NCBI GenBank assembly: GCA_028532985.1
Contig: JANCIK010000005.1
Location: 2,858,501 to 2,922,500, forward strand
Direction: 5' to 3'
DNA from: Stropharia rugosoannulata
Lineage: Eukaryota; Basidiomycota; Agaricomycetes; Agaricales; Strophariaceae
Length of the DNA stretch: 64,000 bases
Below, one piece after another: positions 39,001 through 51,074 of this stretch. The translations under genes and the position numbers were made by a program. Below the pieces are notes generated by a model. That model ran no database searches and was not told the origin of the DNA. It was given only the letters and a program-made list of their open reading frames with translations. Positions within the stretch are counted from its first letter, which is position 1. Each line of letters begins with the position of its first letter.

Positions 39001-40546
39001 GGTTCTTCCATTGTTTTCAAAGTGCGAACCTTTTCGGCCGCGTCAATAGCTGACAAGATTGCTTTGCAGGTTGCCAGCTGAATGTTGTGGCAACTCTTGG
39101 CATATTCCATACCAGCGTGTTTCCGACCGTTACTCCCCTAGCCCGAGAGCCTAAGGGCGTATCACTATCTATCAGAAAGTTCTCAGAAGCATGCAGATGC
39201 TCCCGTCCAAGTCCTGGTACTATGTTCTGCTAAGCTCGCCTTCGACCGCCGACGTCGGGACGTCTGCAGACCCAAACTCCTGATTGTAATCATTCATATC
39301 AAGGCACCTTGTCTACCTTAAAATCTGGGGCAGTATGTCCGGAGTTATGTACTCTTGGTCAAACATATATCAGAGTCAAAATCAGGTTCGAGGTCGAGAA
39401 TGACCGCTTTCTTCTTCCGCTTTCGGACATTATCGCTCACAACTTCGTACTTGACAATAGCGGTTGATATGCCTTGGCGTCGGCGAGCGGAATGGCCCGG
39501 TGTCGCAGCAGAACTTGGCTTACTGTTGAGGGGGCAGTACCTCATCCTCTCTGCGAACTATCCTTCCAGGCGGTTCGATATATGCATTCTCTTCGGGCGG
39601 GAAGATGAGCATCCCGAGAGCCCATCCCAAGCATTGGGTGTATTGTCGACAAATTCACGCGTCGCATTGACTCTGGAATCATTCGGAGACGTATTAAGCT
39701 TGATGCGTGAAACTTTCCATAGCGAGCTCTAGAATACAGGTTTACCTACTATCCTACATAGGTATTTACCAAATCAGTAACCATGCTTAAATCTTTTGTA
39801 TTATTACCATGTTCTGTTGTATCACTGTAGTCTATATGTAATGCTACAAGGTGCTATATCTTCATTTGTATCTTTGAAAACATTTTAAAAGGTGACCTGA
39901 TTAGTATATAAATATAAGTAAATATCATGTTGCTGTTTCAACATGGGTTATCCATGACTTACTTCATGGATACATCAGTTTATAGAAATGTAACATTCTA
40001 GCATCGTGTATCAGCATTCTATAAAAATGGTATCTTATAATCCTTCGATGAAATTACGGTAGTACAATATATTGTAGAAAATTCTATGCTAATATTATAT
40101 TCAACTCATATCAAAGATATAACTTATACACCAATGTGTAGTTCATTAACAAGAATACATTAGCATATTACCACCTACATGTAATATACAAAAGTACAGT
40201 AACCGGCATAAATTCTGCCATGTTATACCTATCATAGAGATTCTATTCCTGATAGCAGTATGTAGTCAGAATTTTGGAAAACTAAAACTAAAAGTAAGTG
40301 TGGCAGTAGCATATACTTTTATGTATAACAGATATATTAATGATATTGTATAGTCTACATCATGTCACATGAAAGCCTACTCAGATTCGACAAGCTTGTA
40401 TAACGCAACATAATAATTACTGCATTATTATTGCAGTTATAAAGGTTACAGGAAATATCGTAAGGTTATATATTGCATGCTAAAATGTTTCAGCAAAACG
40501 ACACCTAAGAGACCACCTTATAGCCATTTTGTATTATAGTAAGGTC
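39001..40546. other. AT-rich non-coding region downstream of the hAT gene
   Basis: 39001-39740 has short frames on both strands (for example 39355-39732 +) with no recognisable family; I do not call them. 39740-40546 is very AT-rich without frames. No left terminal inverted repeat of the hAT element was found here. Confidence 0.35.
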
Positions 40547-43500
40547 TTATAGGATTTGTGGGGACTCTCCGATGATAGTGGCAAGTAGAGACTGAATATA
40601 CGCATTTATATCTTCGGGGACAGCCTGCTCGGCATCAGAGAGCGACTCTAGATAGGCTATAACATCCTCCTTTGAAGTCCCCACTGCAAAATTCAACGAA
40701 TGACCACCCTTGAGGTGGAATTTGAGCACCTGCAGCATTTCCATCAAGTCTTCATTGATACGGTTGCGACGATCAGTCACTGTCTCTTTTGCCGAGGAAA
40801 ACACACGCTCGCAGGGAACGGATGATCCCTGAATGGCCAGATAATCTAATGCAGCCATGAAAAGTGTTGGGTATCGGAGTCGGTATTCCTATTCAACACA
40901 ATAGCAAGTCAGAAATGTCACAAAATTAATCAGCACGGAAACAAGTACGGCACCTGCCAATAGCTTAGACTACATGTACCAGTTGACGAGTCAGCAAGAT
41001 ATTGTTGGATCTCAGCATCAAGACTGTTGTCCGCCGCCCTCAAATGTGCACGGGATGTCAAACCCAATATATCATCAGCCGAGCAATGTGTGGTTGATGT
41101 ACGGAGTAATGATCGACCCCGAATTGTACGCGATCGGCAAGGCGTGTAATTTACCCCACTGAGTGCAGGAACAGAGCCTGCAACAGCTTGTGCAGTAGAG
41201 GAAGCAACATTTGTGGCCGTAGCACTACGAGAAGATGCATTCTTCTCGTAGTATGGCAGAAGCTAGAGCATTATAAAGAAAGTGTTGTATTATATATTAC
41301 TAATAATTATTAAATGGCATGAGAAAACATACTGTGCGACGCAAAAGTTTGATAGCATCATTATGCCGGCTTGGAGAGATGTACTGCAGTTTCATTGATG
41401 GGTTTAAAACTGTGTATATATTATCCGAGAAAATAGATTAGCATCCGACTCAATAGCAGATAATACAAGCAACTGCTAACTCACGCATTGCAATAGTGTA
41501 AGCAGGGACGAGCTCAACACGGTCATGATATCCAGTGAGCTTATCAATTCTGTTTTGAATGATATCTGAGATTGGCAGTCCCCATACTTCTTGTAATTCT
41601 TCCCAAATTGTAATCATGGCATCAAACGAAGGTAGTGCATCACATAATGTTGGGGTCTTCTCAGCTGACAGCTTTTGCTGAAAAGCATCTGGAACCTAAA
41701 CATAGTGCTTGTTAGGAGCAGCATTTAATTGTAGATAAAGATAGCACACCAGAAGAATCTCACGCACAATGGCAAGCGCATTCCATTGTGCATCGGAGAG
41801 CTGATACTGCTTCAAGTCAGAAAACTCAGGTGACGAAGCCATACTATCAAGGGGCTAAGCAGTGCACATAGTAACATGAGTATAATGGGAACAAGGTAGA
41901 GCATGTAATTACACACCTTTTCCAAAATAAGTGCACGCTCAATCATGTACAAAGTTGAAGACCATCGGATGTCTACATCTCGGAGGAGTTGAAGATCAAG
42001 ATTAAACTGGGTCTTGGAGATATTCAAAAAATGTTGACGACACAATGATGACACATGTATCTATTATGGCAGTATTTATATGAGTATTAAATAAATGTAA
42101 ATTCAACTTACCATGCGTATCAAGGCACGAAGGGTAGAAATAGGGTCCTTGTTCTGAGAAATTGTTTCAATGGACTGCTCTGAGCTAGTTAAGTGACAAG
42201 TCATATAGTCGACTTTGGCTAGTGCAGAAAGAACAGCCTTGCATGCAAGATTCACTATGTGAGGAAAGCATCTAAATAAAAATCATTACATATTAGCATG
42301 GTGTCGGATATGAAGGGTAAACACAAACCTGATACGGTTATCAACACAATCAAACTCAATCCCACATGAATGAAGCTCCCGCTCAAGCGTCTCCATGAAA
42401 GTGTCATTGTTTGATGCATTGTCCAATGTTACCCACCCAATCTAAAATCATGTATAAACTTTGCTTTAAATATATATGCAAGTCATGGCACAGACCTTTG
42501 AGGTGATTTCTAGACGATCTAGAATATAGAGAAATGCCTGGGCAAGGTGCTCACCAGTGTGCCGACCAGGGACACGGTGAAATCCAATTAGCTCGGCACG
42601 TAATTTAAGCTCGTAGTGTGGACCATCCACGGTCTGCAAGGCCTTCAGCTCAATCCAGTGGGCTGTTACTGCCATAAACGGGCTGAGATTAGGATCAGAC
42701 CATAAATCAGTTGTCATGGAAATCTTTCCCGGGGCGTTCTGAGATAAGATATATCAATAAGAAATAAATTTAGACTCAAATTTTTATCACACCTTGAGAT
42801 CCTGTTGAATTGCGTCAAGGTGCCTATTCCACAATGTCTCGATGTGGTTGCGAATTGCAGTCCGGTGGGGAATATCAGAGTCCTTGAGATCCTCACGTAG
42901 TATCATAAAGATTTTACGGAGGTGGGGGCTTTCAATGACATTTAGCGACTAGTATAAGAAGTTGTGCAAATCGGAAAGTCAGCTGTGAATTGAATAAACT
43001 GGAACAAATGTAAACACACTGACTTGATCATCAGCAATAATAAACTGGGTGACCGCATCTACAAAAGTCTCATATGAATATCTAGGAAGGTTTGATGGTC
43101 GAGTATATGAGTCGGATGTGGAACCTGCAGCACCGTGATTGTCCTTTGATGCACGGTACTCAGCAACAGGACCTTTTGCCATCTCTGCAGTAATCGAGAT
43201 CTTAAAGTTATCACAGCTATCAACCCACAAGTCGATGTGATTCGAGAAAAGATGTGCTCGAAGTGTACTAGTACTGGAGTCCACGCCAAAGGGATATATT
43301 TCATGGCTAGCATCAATGGAATGTAAGTGCCTGCAATAGGCAGTGAGAATGCAAGCAATTTTAAATATTCTAATGGATTCCTTACTCGCAAAATACACAA
43401 AGTCGGCCTTCATTTGTATCTTTGAAGAAGGTCCACACATCGAGGGCACCCTTTTTCCTCTTTGGTATATCTGCTCGAGCATTGGCGGTGGATGCTGGCC

Positions 43501-44023
43501 TCGAGTGATGGCGGCCATGGATTTTCGGTGTAGCATAGTGGTTAGATACGGAGCTACTTGGGCTCGGCTCGGGAAATAATTCTTCACCCGGAGAATCAGC
43601 ACAGTGCTGTGTCGAAGATGATGGTGAAAATGGGTTTGATGGACTATCAGGCGTCATTGATATATCTACTGGATAAAGTCAGCATATAAATGTGAACACA
43701 ATCCAGAGAAAATTATTACCAATTCCTGCTTCTGCCGTTGCAGGCTCCTCAGACTCAGCAACTGTAAACAATTGGCCACCTGTTTCTTGAGCATCAAGCT
43801 GTGCGACTGGGGTGACTATCACTAATGTCAAGAAATATGAAATATCTTGGTCAAAAATCAAGTACTTACTACTGGCTTGGAAGCTGATTTCAGCGGAACC
43901 ATTGGCATGCATTCTGGTGGTGGGTACAGCCGCTGGTGTTGCACGGCCACGGCGGCCACGGCGGCCACCACGACCTCGACTGGGTTGAACATTGGATGTA
44001 CTGTTACACGTCTTAGGAGGCAT
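40547..44023 (-). CDS. hAT family transposase, many exons
   Basis: Cut-and-paste transposase on the minus strand, starting MPPKTCNSTSNVQPSRGRGG at 44023 with a GRGGRRGRRGR basic stretch. Then come a BED-like zinc finger (VWTFFKDTNEGRLCVFCE ... LRAHLFSNH), SMTTDLWSDPNLSPFMAVTA with the first catalytic Asp, the IGWVTLDNASNNDTFMETLE block with the second, CFPHIVNLACKAVLSALA, the DIRWSSTLYMIERAL segment, and the hAT C-terminal dimerisation region YLAIQGSSVPCERVFSSAKE with TVTDRRNRI, ending QIL-stop at 40547. The readable pieces lie in at least ten exons separated by 45-70 bp introns. I did not fix every splice site. Block order and motifs are complete, so it may be recent. Only one possible terminal repeat is seen (44774-44799). 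Confidence 0.82.
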
Positions 44024-45070
44024 TTCTGAAGATACTTTGTTGAAAAGGGCAGCCTTTTTGAAGCAAATCGTGAGTCTCTTCACTGTGCCACTTTGTGCAC
44101 ATGTTCAGTTTGCTCATGTTCACGTTGTGTTGCACCACAAAATTGACATCGACTGTCGATGCATTAAATCGAGGGGTTCACTACATGCAGCCTCACTTGC
44201 AATAGCAATTTAATGTACCAAAGAATCATCACACTAATGAAACTTGTTTTGAAAAGATGCTACATGTTTCGGTTCACAGATGAACACACTCAAGATGTTG
44301 GATACATGAATTTAGCGCGGTAGGATGAGACTAATAATGAATAGCATACTGAAGTAATGCTTACTTGGCCTCATGAGTCACTAACCACCCTTGCACCGCC
44401 CAATGTACCATATTTCCAAACCCTAGTCCACGAAGTATGGTCTCCTGCATTTAATTTGTTATCATTGTGCGTGCAAATGTTTGAAACCCGTTTAGAATCT
44501 ACTGATACCTGTGTTACATGAGGCAGGAGCACGGGGGTAGGTAGTCGGAGCAAGACGAGAGGAAACAAGCTGTTATCTGCTGTTATCGTTTGCAATCAGT
44601 GCCAAATCAGTGCAGGCAGTCGGGCACTTCCAAATATGGAACTCAGCCGTCGGCTTGACCGGTTGGAACCGTGCGCAAACCGCTTAGTTTTCAGATCAGA
44701 CTGCCATAAACTGCAACCAATCACTCGGTCAAAGGGGTTTTATTTTCGGTCTGGTTGGCGGTTGTAGCCGGACCAGGTCGGACCGCGGCAACACTAGCTG
44801 GCGCCCACTTAATTACGTAAGCTTGGCAGAACAATTGCCTACCCTTTTCGCAGCCTTCTGCTTCATATCAATCGCTGTGACAACGGCTCGTGCCCCCTGT
44901 CAAACCACTTCCATAGCCTGAGCATGCAAATCTAATTAATAGCTAGGATAATATAGATGGACCAACGTTCACTTCAGTGTCGAAATACGCATCCGAACCA
45001 ACGACCATTAAGTAGATGAAAGAGAAGAAAAAACACGGTTGGGGGAAGGAAAAGACAACCGTGATAAGGT
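44024..45070. other. Upstream region of the hAT gene and spacer to the protease gene
   Basis: No gene recognised. From about 44620 to 44799 the sequence is rich in CCGG, GGTTGG and CGGACC words, as in subterminal regions of hAT elements, and ends in CGCGGCAACACTAG. Confidence 0.4.
44774..44799 (-). repeat. Possible right terminal inverted repeat of the hAT element
   Basis: Read inward (minus strand) it starts CTAGTGTTGCCGCGGTCCG, resembling hAT ends of the CAGTGTTGCCG type. No matching left end was found in the window, so the element may be truncated on that side. Confidence 0.35.
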
Positions 45071-46973
45071 TTAGGCAGGGAAGAAAGTCGTACGGTTGAA
45101 ATCGGCATGCTTGTAGTGGAGCTTGAGCTGCCGGACAACCCACCAGGCAGGAGTCCCGTAAGTTACATGGCTACTGAGCCCCTGCATGCCAGAGTGGAGG
45201 ATGGCGAGCATGAGGCCACCACCGGTGAAAATTAGGGACCCAGAATCACCTTTGCCGGAGAAGTTGCCGGAGGTCTGGCTGTAGTTGTACACCGCAACTT
45301 CGATAGACTCTTTGCCAAATTCGTCGCAGAGGTAAGCTTCCAGTCCGGAGTAGCGACCAAGCGTAAAATCGGTCCTGCAGCCGTCCTTGCCGACGATGTA
45401 AACTGGGTCACCATTCTCGTCGAAAGAGTCGGGATTAGCAAGCTGGTCGCGCGTAACAACGCCCTCAATCCTGAGCATACGGTCGGAGGGGAACTTAATG
45501 CCAGACGGATTGGTATTGTTGGGCCAGAACATCGTGTTCAGTTCGTGACAAGAGTATTTGTTCCCTGATTTTTTTTAAATAAAGTAGTAAGATAGATATC
45601 CATGGGAGAGACAAGACAAAACGCACCAAGGTCCACGAAATTCCCCCGGAAGTTGTTCTTGAACTTCTGAGGGTCGAGTTCGAACGTACCGACATCCCGA
45701 GTATAGTGGGTTTCGTCGATGTCCATGGCGATCTTCGGTGCCCAATCGACGTAGCCGATGTTTCGGCGAGCAATGTCGTGCCATTGAGTGTTGATCTCCT
45801 TGAAGAACGCCTGGAGCCTGACGTTGTCCTTTTTGACCTTCTTCAACTGAGCTTGCTTCGTATCCAAGGCTTCCCAGTCCTCCTCCGCCAGCTCTGGGTC
45901 GTTGCTCGCTGGCTTCGCTTTCAATCGGGCAATTTCCTCAGTCAAGCGGACGGCCTCAGCGACGTTATTGGTAACCAAAGCTCTGGTGTCTCCAAGCAAG
46001 CGCTGGAATCGTCGCATTCCGCAGACCCTGACGTATTGGCGAGGCGCGCGTGTGCCCATGAACTGGTAGTCGACTGTCGTATCAGCGCAAAGGACGTGCT
46101 TGTTGCTGACACCGAGGACCCTGGCACTAGGATTGCCGTTCCTGTCCTTGTTCTCATGGAAGAAGAAGGCAACACTGCCCTGGGCATCCACGTCCTCCCT
46201 CTCCCTCGTAGCAATAGACATTCCCAGCACGGTTGTCAATGGGCGACGAACGCAGCAGGTTGGGTTAGCTTCGTCAACGACGCGCATCAGAGCCGGACCC
46301 GACAGCTTCTCCACAGAACCCTCATACCATTCGACGACAGCACCCTTGACTTTATGTTCCTCGAGAATGCGGAGAATGTCCGGTGAAGCGTCACGGGCAT
46401 TCTCTGCGCTGGTGATGGGATGCGTGGCGATCCAGATCACGATGGGACCTAGAGTCTTCTTGCCATCCTCGTCGCGCGTAGAGAAACGAGCACTCTTGAG
46501 GGCAGAGTACTTAATACGACGTTGCTTGAGCAAGGCAATGATTAGAGGAGCAACGGTGTGCCAGACTGGGTTGAGGGGCGTTTCGAACACTCCTTCCGCG
46601 GTTTTGAGAGGGATTTCGAACCATCTGGCCCCGAGGGGAGGAAGTAGGAAGGGATTAGACTCGAAATCGGAGCGGTACAGAAGTTCAGGAGGGTCGGGAG
46701 AGATCCCGTGATAGTAGTGTTTCCTCTCAAACTCTGAGACAAGGTGTGGAGCGGCGGCGGTATTGGCATGTGAAGCGCGGCTAACCTGAGAAATGAGGGT
46801 GTCACCATAACTAAAGCTCGGGGAGGTCGGGGGTTGGTCCCCTTGCTGAGCCGAGAGGGTCTGGCACTCGAGCATGAACCATGTTAGGTCTAACAGCAAA
46901 GTGGTAAGTGGGATAAAGGCAGAAAGAGACTAAGACACTCGCCTTCCCAAAGTTCAGGGTGTGCCCTCGCCAT
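45071..46973 (-). CDS. PA-clan (trypsin-like) serine protease family protein
   Basis: Exons 46973-46943, 46889-45627 and 45564-45071 join to 595 aa. The first shown exon starts at Met 46973 (MARAHPELWE), but more 5' exons may exist up to about 47200. The N-terminal half has a conserved region (ARWFEIPLKTAEGVFETPL, NPVWHTVAPLI). The protease fold shows the His in LGVSNKHVLC, a probable Asp in RDVGTFELD, and the Ser in SGKGDSGSLIFTGGG. A Lys/Glu-rich coiled coil (LTEEIARLKAKPASNDPE) is inserted between His and Asp. No signal peptide is seen, so it is probably intracellular. The family is common and lineage-expanded in Agaricomycetes; its substrate is unknown. Intron 1 (46890-46942) has a GC donor (GAAG then GCGAGT). 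Assignment to the PA clan rests on the GDSGS and NKH motifs. Confidence 0.72.
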
Positions 46974-47268
46974 TTCGACTGTGAGTCTCACTGACTCGGG
47001 AGCGCCTACATGGGTCACGCTAAGTGAGTATCGACATGCACAAACGACGAAGCGACTCGCCGTCGCCCATGAACCCGTCATCAATCAGATCTTGGTCGCT
47101 GAGTTGGACAATCTCTACAGAAAACGACCAACGCTCGTAAATGTAACAGACAAGGGGAAAGACTGGCAGCACTCACTCTTGTCGTCCTTATTTTCCATGG
47201 TGGATGTTCATGCGAGTGGCAATGTTCTGGAACTGGTCGACTTGCCATACCATTTGGAGTTCTACTAA

Positions 47269-47950
47269 GACCTCAAGTACATAGCTGGTTTTATTTTTGT
47301 CTGAGCAATGTCTGAGTTTGAAGTCACAATCAATTCAGCTATTTATACATGTGCCTTTGCCAAGCCTATAACGCTGTGCAGTGCCGGGCAGAGCCCTGCT
47401 ATGATGAGAAATGATGGGATTGTATTTAAGAACAGGAAATAAAGGTTGAATAAAGGGTTAAAAAAACCTTGTATCACCACAGCAAAGCCGACGTCGAAGT
47501 CATGAAAAAAAATCGAGAAAGACTGCACGCGACGGTCGGTTCACACGATGAAAGCGGATGGGAACGTATTTCAAATGTTCATGTACGCCCCTCTGTTGCG
47601 CCTCATGCCCACGTACAACGCGGCAGACTTGGGTTGGCCCTTGTGGGCAGCCTTTTGTTGGCGTGCACTCGTTCTTGTTCGATTTAACTAGCTGCAGAGA
47701 CGTTGAGTCTAAAATTGAAGGCTGCGCAAGGCCACAGGGGCCATCAGGAGTGACGGGACAGGAAATGAACTAGGATAGAATTCAATCCACGCACCTCCGG
47801 CGTGTTGATAAAAGAAGCATGCGCAGGTTCAGTTTGGTCCGTCATCTCTCTGCCTTTCACTATTACCCATTTGTCGTCAACCGCACCTGGGACGCTTAGC
47901 GTAGGCTCGCCTTGAGTCTGATTACTTATTGATAATCGCTCTGTTTGGTC
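47269..47950. other. Intergenic between divergently transcribed genes
   Basis: Shared upstream region of the protease-like gene (minus) and the coiled-coil gene (plus). No frame or repeat recognised. Confidence 0.4.
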
Positions 47951-49618
47951 ATGTCTTTCTTTTCCAATATCTTCAGCACAGCATACGACTATCTTTCCCC
48001 ACCAGCCTCTCCACTACGCCCTCCAGCATCCATCCCCGTCTCGCGCGAGCCCTCGTCGTTGGCATCGCCCCTCAAGGAACGCTTGGATGCAGCTTGCCAG
48101 TCGCCGACCAGTAGCATTGCCCACCTCTCGCCCACCTCGATGCGTCGCGAACTCGATGCCAGTAAACATGACCTTGCGCGCGCGCACGTAGACACGAGTC
48201 AGTTGAGGGAGCGATGCAAGATGCTTGAGAAGACCCTTAAGGAAACTCGTGAACTCCTGCGGGCGCGGGAGGCCGAGCTCGAGAAAATGCGCCGTGAGAG
48301 GGACAGGGAACGAGCCATGGCCGAGCGCAGGCGCAGCGACGTTGGACCTAATTATCATTCGCAGCACATCCAGGGGGCACACGCCGCACGGCAGGGAGGC
48401 GGCTCGCTAGACACCCGCATGTCCTCTGTAGACCTTGCGAGGCAGATGCATGGCAACCACATGTATGATACCCATGGCCGGGGTACCCCATCTAATTCAT
48501 CATCCTCCACCTCGGCATCCACCTCTACCAGCGCGAGCAGCGCGGAAACGGGGAAGAGCGGCAATGGCAGCCAGGAAGAAGAGCGCGCTCGGCTACGCAG
48601 CACAGAGACATTTATGACTCGCATCGACAGCTGGTCTGGCGCACAAGTCTTGCAGACGGTACATGACATAAACTCAGAAATCTTACAGTTTGCTGCATCT
48701 GCGACGGAGATGTGCAACTTCCTTCCAGCGGCGGCATCGACGTCGAATCCTCGTCTGACACAGGTCTTGCAGGATACGACCGCACGTATTGGACCGAATA
48801 TGACTCGGATCATTGCTAGTCGCGAACATTCCCAAGATCCCCTGCTCGTCCAGCTTGCGTTACAAGGATGTGTCTCCCTATGTATTGCGCGAGCCCTCAA
48901 CTCGTTTTGTATCGGCTTTCCCTCCAAGTCAGACGCTGTTCTGGCGCAAATCTATAACAGCATGCGCATAGCGGAACCTCAACCTACGTCAGCGAGGTGG
49001 CGCGCCTTGACACACCAGCACATACACTTGATATACCCCACGCTGACAGATTACAGCGTTAGCGAATTGACTGAGACTATACTGCGCTGGTGCACGGATA
49101 TATTTCTCCTTGCTAACTGTCAATCTTTTTCCTCTCCGCCAGTCGTGCAGAGCCCGTCTTCCTCTCCTATACTATCGATCTCACCGCCCTCATCGACGCC
49201 ACCTCCTACTCCTGCTCAGCAGCTCAGGAGTATGTTCTCGGACCAGATCCGGAGGTTATCGCGCTCTGTAATGCGTCTTGCCAGTGTTACTCGCGAAGAG
49301 ATCCTATCTACATCATTCGAAGTTACTATTGCCGATCCCTCTGGAAATTACATAGATAGGGAGATGATTGATGCATTCGGCGAGTACGGGGAGAGTAGGG
49401 GCAAAGTTCTCGCTACCATGGAACTCGGACTTAAGTGCACCACCCGTGTAAGCATCCTCCCTGACGGCGCGACGAATGGACATGGCCAGCCAGATGGCAG
49501 GAATGGCGCAAACAGGATTGTGTCAGATGCTCATAGTGGAGAAGCTGCTTTGGAACAGAGGACTTTGCTGTTGCCTAAAGTCGTGCTGGAGTCTGTGTTG
49601 GATGTTATTGACCGCTGA
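47951..49618 (+). CDS. Conserved basidiomycete coiled-coil protein, function unknown
   Basis: A single exon of 555 codons from ATG 47951 (MSFFSNIFSTAYDYLSPPAS). An N-terminal Pro/Ser-rich segment is followed by a long charged coiled coil (LRERCKMLEKTLKETRELL ... AELEKMRRERDRERAMAERR), a Ser-rich linker, and a helical conserved domain beginning TETFMTRIDSWSGAQVLQTV, with HDINSEILQFAASATEMCNF and VQLALQGCVSLCIARALNSF. The C-terminal part includes FEVTIADPSGNYIDREMIDA and ends in a short conserved helix. I recognise the TFMTRIDSWSGAQV domain as a recurrent Agaricomycete protein family without assigned function. Being intronless and 555 codons long makes it unusual among its intron-rich neighbours. 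Confidence 0.75.
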   Translation: MSFFSNIFSTAYDYLSPPASPLRPPASIPVSREPSSLASPLKERLDAACQSPTSSIAHLSPTSMRRELDASKHDLARAHVDTSQLRERCKMLEKTLKETRELLRAREAELEKMRRERDRERAMAERRRSDVGPNYHSQHIQGAHAARQGGGSLDTRMSSVDLARQMHGNHMYDTHGRGTPSNSSSSTSASTSTSASSAETGKSGNGSQEEERARLRSTETFMTRIDSWSGAQVLQTVHDINSEILQFAASATEMCNFLPAAASTSNPRLTQVLQDTTARIGPNMTRIIASREHSQDPLLVQLALQGCVSLCIARALNSFCIGFPSKSDAVLAQIYNSMRIAEPQPTSARWRALTHQHIHLIYPTLTDYSVSELTETILRWCTDIFLLANCQSFSSPPVVQSPSSSPILSISPPSSTPPPTPAQQLRSMFSDQIRRLSRSVMRLASVTREEILSTSFEVTIADPSGNYIDREMIDAFGEYGESRGKVLATMELGLKCTTRVSILPDGATNGHGQPDGRNGANRIVSDAHSGEAALEQRTLLLPKVVLESVLDVIDR

Positions 49619-51074
49619 TACATGGGAATCGTCTTCTTCCGATTCTGCGACATCATCTCGTGTTCTTTTCCTGCCGCCTCACTTCGTCGCGTTTACAGCC
49701 TCGCCGGCTTTCATAACCAGTGGTCAACACACCTCGGCCAGTGGCTACCGAATAAAAGGGCGCATGACTGAGCTGCGACCCGACCATGAATTTAATTCAA
49801 TTCATTTAACCGATCTGCATCGATGAGATGCCCACCTGCGCCGCCGCAGAATATACACAAATTCCTCTATACCAACTAACTGCAGATTGATAACCATTCA
49901 TTTAGTGTTGATCCGGCGCGCCTAGCGGCGTCGAGGACTGCTCCGATTGTACCTTGTTGCTTGTATGTATTGAACGTATTTACGAAGTTGTACGAATTAG
50001 ACTTATTATTGCTTTGAAAATTATGACCTCGTTATGTTCTTACTTATGGGTGTACGTTTATGTCCGCTGTTAATCGCCAGGGTCGAATTGTCCCCATGGC
50101 GAAATGTGCATAACTTTCAATTGGCTTTCATATCTAGTACTTAGCCTGTACACCTTCCACACAATAAGAGCATAATCCTTCATGCGAAGTAAATAATGCA
50201 GTGTTTGGGAGAGTGTATTAAACCCTAGGGTTCTAGTTGAACAATGCTTAAGCTTTTAGTTTGGACGCGCTGTGGTTTTTTTGCGACGCGCCGCCAACGC
50301 GCCGCATCTAACGCGCATCGCGCAACGGCAAGCGATGTACGCTATCACGTGCTGTTGAGGCGGAGATTCAACTTCAGGATATTTATAAGCCGACATTTTT
50401 TCTCTGCCGACTGCTCTTTGATTCCTGCCTGCTTCGTCGAATTCGCGTCGAGTCATTGTACTGTGAGTAATCTTGTACACTTCTGGTGGTCCCTTTCTTT
50501 CCATATCTTCTTTACATGATGATCTTCACCGAAAGCTTTAGGAAGTGCCGTCTGAAGGACTCTTTCGGGAGTAACCCCAGTCGAAACTCGGTTCTCTGAT
50601 TATTTTCTTCCATTTATTCACATCTTTTCTCCTCTCAGATTTGTTCGTCTTACTAATCCCTGTTTCCACTTTTTTAGATATTCACACACCGATGTTTCTC
50701 CTGTCCTGTTCAGTCCAGGAGTTTTTCGTGTCGGGCAGATAGGATTTGGTTGGCGGATAGTCGTGGAACGTGCGTACGTTCCCACTGCCCAGCGATATCT
50801 CTGCCGGTTCGGTTCATATTCTCCGTCTGGCTATCCGGATGATGTTGTACTACCCGTGTTTTATAGTGTACATTTACCGACCAATGAATGCGTAGTTAAC
50901 TTATGAAATGTGCGTTACGTTTTATATGGCGCCCAATGTTTTTCCGCGGGAGTGGATACATCATACCACGCTTGATCCATTCGGTGATAAGAGCATGGGC
51001 CCAGGTGTGACGACACTTTAAAAATGCTGTAGGCCTTGTACCCTGCTCCACAACTCTCTCTCTAATTTTGAACC
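49619..51074. other. Long intergenic region, nothing recognised
   Basis: 1.46 kb between the coiled-coil gene and the transketolase-like gene. A GC-rich patch with repeated GCGCG/CGCGC words lies near 50265-50345. No coding frame is supported. Confidence 0.4.

Noticed and set aside
39355..39732. 125-residue plus-strand frame and overlapping minus-strand frame
   Set aside because: No recognisable family, poor context, both strands open by chance; not called.
46100..46711. Plus-strand frames of 200-plus residues at 45706-46711
   Set aside because: Antisense to the conserved protease-like gene, whose motifs are clear on the minus strand.
48355..48927. 190-residue minus-strand frame
   Set aside because: Antisense shadow of the conserved single-exon coiled-coil gene.
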